A stretch of DNA of 7,336 bases, taken from the NCBI GenBank assembly GCA_913060845.1, contig CAJXVF010000109.1, positions 1 to 7,336 of the forward strand, written 5' to 3'. Of the stretch, positions 5,448-7,336 are shown in pieces. This DNA is from an uncultured Alphaproteobacteria bacterium. Its GTDB lineage: Bacteria > Pseudomonadota > Alphaproteobacteria > Bin95. Below the pieces are notes generated by a model that saw only the letters and a list, made by a program, of their open reading frames with translations, made no database searches and had not been told where the DNA came from. How positions within the stretch are numbered: position 1 is the first letter of the stretch; the number at the start of each line of letters is the position of its first letter. The position numbers and the translations under genes are program-made.

Positions 5448-6281
5448 TTGCGTACAGTAACTCTGCCGAACGGGACAGCCTTGCCGCAAATCGGGCTTGG
5501 GACATGGGGCATGGGCGAATCCGCCAAGGATGCTAGTGCGGAATCTCGGGCGATCGCCTATGCGTTAGATGCAGGTATGCGTTTGGTTGATACGGCGGAA
5601 ATGTATGGTGCGGGCGGGGCAGAGGAAGTTCTTGGCCGTGCGCTTCGGGGTGCGTCTTCGCGACCCTATATCGTTTCGAAGGTCTACCCTTATAACGCCA
5701 GCCGCCAGGGTGTTGTGGAGGCGTGCGAGGATTCGCTACGGCGGCTCGGTGTGGATCAGATCGATCTCTACTTGCTGCACTGGCGCGGCGCTGTTCCATT
5801 TGAGGAAACCATCGAAGGCTTCTCGCTCCTGATGGAAGCCGGCAAAATCGGTGCCTGGGGCGTATCCAATTTTGATGCCGAAGACATGGCGGAACTCTGG
5901 GCTACACCAGGCGGTGAGGCCTGCCAGACCAACCAAGTCCTTTATAACTTGAAGCGACGCTGGCCGGAGGATGCACTGCTGCCAGCGCAAAAGGCGCACG
6001 CCATGCCGCTGATGGCCTATTCCCCTCTGAACCAAGGCGGACTGGCGGATAACGCTGCGCTCGATCGGATAGCGGTTGAGGCTGGGATAGATCCGATGCA
6101 TTTGGCATTGGCATGGACCCTCCGCCGCGACGATGTATTCGCTGTTCCAAAGAGCACACATCCAGCCCGCATTAGCGGCTTTCTGGCGGCGGCGGAGCTT
6201 GAGATGGCGGATGACGTTCTGGCAGCGCTGGATGGTGCATTTCCGCCGCCAGCGCTAGGTGCGCAGTTGGAAATGCTGTAA
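5448..6281 (+). CDS. aldo/keto reductase
   Basis: This is a complete 277-residue NAD(P)H-dependent oxidoreductase with the (beta/alpha)8 fold that reduces aldehydes or ketones to alcohols in the cytoplasm. The catalytic tetrad is intact: Asp48 (LVDTAEMYG), Tyr53, Lys78 (IVSKVYP) and His111 (DLYLLHW). The opening LPNGTALPQIGLGTWGMGE (6-24) is the family start. WGVSNFDAEDM and QVLYNLKRR follow, and VFAVPKSTHPARI near 222-234 is the cofactor-phosphate-binding stretch that suggests NADPH. It resembles YeaE-type reductases in length and motifs. The start is TTG with a good Shine-Dalgarno. The stop lies 2 bp from the stop of the convergent MoaD-like gene, so the two transcripts probably overlap. 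The physiological substrate is not evident. Confidence 0.94.
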   Translation: MRTVTLPNGTALPQIGLGTWGMGESAKDASAESRAIAYALDAGMRLVDTAEMYGAGGAEEVLGRALRGASSRPYIVSKVYPYNASRQGVVEACEDSLRRLGVDQIDLYLLHWRGAVPFEETIEGFSLLMEAGKIGAWGVSNFDAEDMAELWATPGGEACQTNQVLYNLKRRWPEDALLPAQKAHAMPLMAYSPLNQGGLADNAALDRIAVEAGIDPMHLALAWTLRRDDVFAVPKSTHPARISGFLAAAELEMADDVLAALDGAFPPPALGAQLEML

Positions 6282-6283
6282 CC

Positions 6284-6532
6284 CTAACCGCCTGCGATCT
6301 TAGGGATCAGGAAGACTTCGCTGTCGGGCCCGATTGGCTCCAGATACGTGTCTTGCACAATCACGCCATCGATAGCGACGGCCATGCTTTCTTCTACCTG
6401 CGTGCCAAGGCCTGGGAAGCGGCGTTCCAATTCTTTGATGAGCGCGCGCACGGTATCGACTTCAAGCTCAAGCTCCTGTGCGTCGCCGACGTAGGGGCGG
6501 CACATCTGGTTTGAGACATTGACGGTCGCCAT
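6284..6532 (-). CDS. MoaD/ThiS family sulfur-carrier protein
   Basis: This is an 82-residue ubiquitin-like protein ending in the diagnostic Gly81-Gly82 (FLIPKIAGG), whose C-terminus is adenylated and then thiocarboxylated to carry sulfur. In MoaD this sulfur builds the dithiolene of molybdopterin. Beta-grasp features visible are the N-terminal strand MATVNVS, helix TVRALIKELERRFPGL (27-42), and the strand pair VAIDGVIVQDTYLEPI. The start ATG has AGGA 8 nt upstream (6541-6544). It lies directly downstream of the molybdenum hydroxylase gene on the same strand, separated by 82 bp containing a hairpin. That context favours a molybdenum-cofactor role over thiamine synthesis, but no moaE, moeB or thiG is visible, so I do not assign a symbol. 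Confidence 0.87.
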   Translation of the reverse strand: MATVNVSNQMCRPYVGDAQELELEVDTVRALIKELERRFPGLGTQVEESMAVAIDGVIVQDTYLEPIGPDSEVFLIPKIAGG

Positions 6533-6556
6533 GGCGGTTTTCCTGCAGAAACGAAA

Positions 6557-6588
6557 AAGGGCGGCGATGCCGAAGCGCCGCCGCCCTT
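6557..6588 (-). terminator. terminator-like hairpin between Mo hydroxylase and MoaD-like gene
   Basis: AAGGGCGGCG (6557-6566) and CGCCGCCCTT (6579-6588) form a perfect 10-bp stem. On the minus strand the loop contains GC-TTCG-GC, the very stable UUCG tetraloop, and the stem runs into TTTTTCGTTT. It lies 26 nt after the stop of the Mo hydroxylase. Only 24 nt separate it from the MoaD-like start, leaving room for the ribosome site but not a promoter. It could end the upstream transcript or reduce expression of the downstream gene by partial read-through. Confidence 0.85.
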
Positions 6589-6614
6589 AAATCTAGCCCA
6601 ATTGGACCGGTATG

Positions 6615-7336
6615 CTAGGCCTTGGCCGCATCCAGCGCAGCGCGAACGCGCGGCGGGGACATGGGCAGGTTTGGCATACGCAGGCCCGTGGCGCTGCTGA
6701 TCGCATTCGCGACAGCGGCCATTGGCGGTACGATAGGCACTTCGCCAACACCCTTTGCGCCGAACGGATGGCGTGGGTTTGGCACTTCGATCAGGACCGT
6801 TTCGATCATCGGCAGGTCAGACGCAACCGGCACGCGATAATCGAGGAAGCCTGGGTTATCGAGGCGACCATCCTTGTTGTAGATATATTCTTCATTGAGC
6901 GCCCAGCCGATGCCTTGAACGGCACCGCCCTGCATTTGGCCCTCAACGTAAGCTGGGTGAATCGCCTTGCCGACATCTTGCACTGCGGTGTAGCGAAGCA
7001 CGGCTACATGGCCGGTTTCGTCATCAACTTCAACGTCACAGATGTGCGTGGCGTAACCTGGACCAGCGCCCTGGGCGTTGATCGAGGATTTGGCGGAGAT
7101 TGGGCCGCCGGTCCGACCGGACTTGGCTGCGATATCGGACAGCGACAGCGGATCAAACTTACCCGCATTTTCACCAGCCGGATGCGCATGGCCATCCCGC
7201 CATTCAACGGCGTCTACATCAATTTCCCAGATGAGCGCTGCGCGGCGGCAAAGGTCATCACGAACCTCTTCCGCAGACTGCGTTACGGCCATGCCAGTTG
7301 CGAAGGTCACGCGGCTGCCGCCCGTTAGGAACGAGT
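6615..7336 (-). CDS. molybdenum hydroxylase large subunit (xanthine dehydrogenase/aldehyde oxidase family), C-terminal part
   Basis: This is the C-terminal 240 or so residues of a molybdopterin-binding subunit of the xanthine dehydrogenase family, which hydroxylates N-heterocycles or aldehydes using water and passes electrons to FeS and FAD subunits. Reading continues to the window edge: LTGGSRVTFATGMAV precedes and follows the GTG at 7310, which is therefore an internal valine and not a start. Recognisable parts are DVEVDDETGHVAVLRY, DVGKAIHPAYVEGQMQGG and VQGIGWALNEE, and the Mo-site loop HPFGAKGVGEVPIVPPMAA with the catalytic Glu at bases 6741-6743. Full-length proteins have about 700-800 residues, so some two thirds lie outside. 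The substrate-specific motif (for example the CoxL loop) is in the missing part. The downstream MoaD-like gene fits a molybdenum function. Confidence 0.93.
   Translation of the reverse strand, partial: SFLTGGSRVTFATGMAVTQSAEEVRDDLCRRAALIWEIDVDAVEWRDGHAHPAGENAGKFDPLSLSDIAAKSGRTGGPISAKSSINAQGAGPGYATHICDVEVDDETGHVAVLRYTAVQDVGKAIHPAYVEGQMQGGAVQGIGWALNEEYIYNKDGRLDNPGFLDYRVPVASDLPMIETVLIEVPNPRHPFGAKGVGEVPIVPPMAAVANAISSATGLRMPNLPMSPPRVRAALDAAKA

Noticed and set aside
5207..5527. A 106-codon minus-strand frame across the divergent gap
   Set aside because: It overlaps the starts of two well-supported genes and has no recognisable motif.
5736..6161. A 141-codon minus-strand frame within the aldo/keto reductase
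   Set aside because: It is antisense to a gene with an intact catalytic tetrad and has no motif; it is a GC-driven shadow.
7308..7310. GTG at 7310 as start of the molybdenum hydroxylase
   Set aside because: The frame continues upstream to the window edge with family-like residues, so the GTG is an internal valine.
6612..7328. A 238-codon open frame on the plus strand
   Set aside because: It is fully antisense to the molybdenum hydroxylase, whose motifs are clear; its translation shows no family resemblance and no ribosome site was seen.

Overview
This window looks like the end of a short-read assembled contig from an alphaproteobacterium. The best taxonomic evidence is an RpoH heat-shock sigma factor of the alphaproteobacterial RpoH2-like type, a CarD/CdnL regulator with the alphaproteobacterial core, and moderately GC-rich codon use. 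I cannot place it to order or genus. The first 37 bases are not genomic. They are Illumina Nextera transposase adapter, including the complete 19-bp mosaic end, so real sequence begins at about base 38.

Left part, plus strand (38-2094): a 5'-truncated flavin-dependent (tryptophan-type) halogenase, followed after 26 bp by an alpha/beta-hydrolase with an intact Ser-Asp-His triad. They are probably co-transcribed and may form a small halometabolite module with unknown substrate. A strong GC hairpin (2097-2128) separates them from the convergent rpoH.

Middle part, minus strand (2136-5310), in transcription order: a family-2 glycosyltransferase overlapping folB (dihydroneopterin aldolase) by 4 bp; carD, encoding an RNA polymerase-binding global regulator with an alanine-rich tail; two tandem hairpins; a regulatory gap with an operator-like dyad and a possible stress-sigma promoter; then rpoH with a consensus Shine-Dalgarno. 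carD and rpoH are both RNA polymerase-level regulators.

Right part: an aldo/keto reductase on the plus strand (5448-6281) with a TTG start. It converges, with only 2 bp between stop codons, on a minus-strand pair: the C-terminal part of a molybdenum hydroxylase large subunit (xanthine dehydrogenase/aldehyde oxidase family, running off the right edge) and a MoaD/ThiS-like sulfur carrier ending in Gly-Gly. A UUCG-capped terminator-like hairpin lies between those two genes and may act as an attenuator.

No tRNA, rRNA, CRISPR array, insertion sequence or phage gene was seen. The items most worth following up are the adapter artefact, the halogenase/hydrolase pair with its altered halide-site motif, the hairpin inside the Mo-hydroxylase/MoaD pair, and the regulatory DNA upstream of rpoH.
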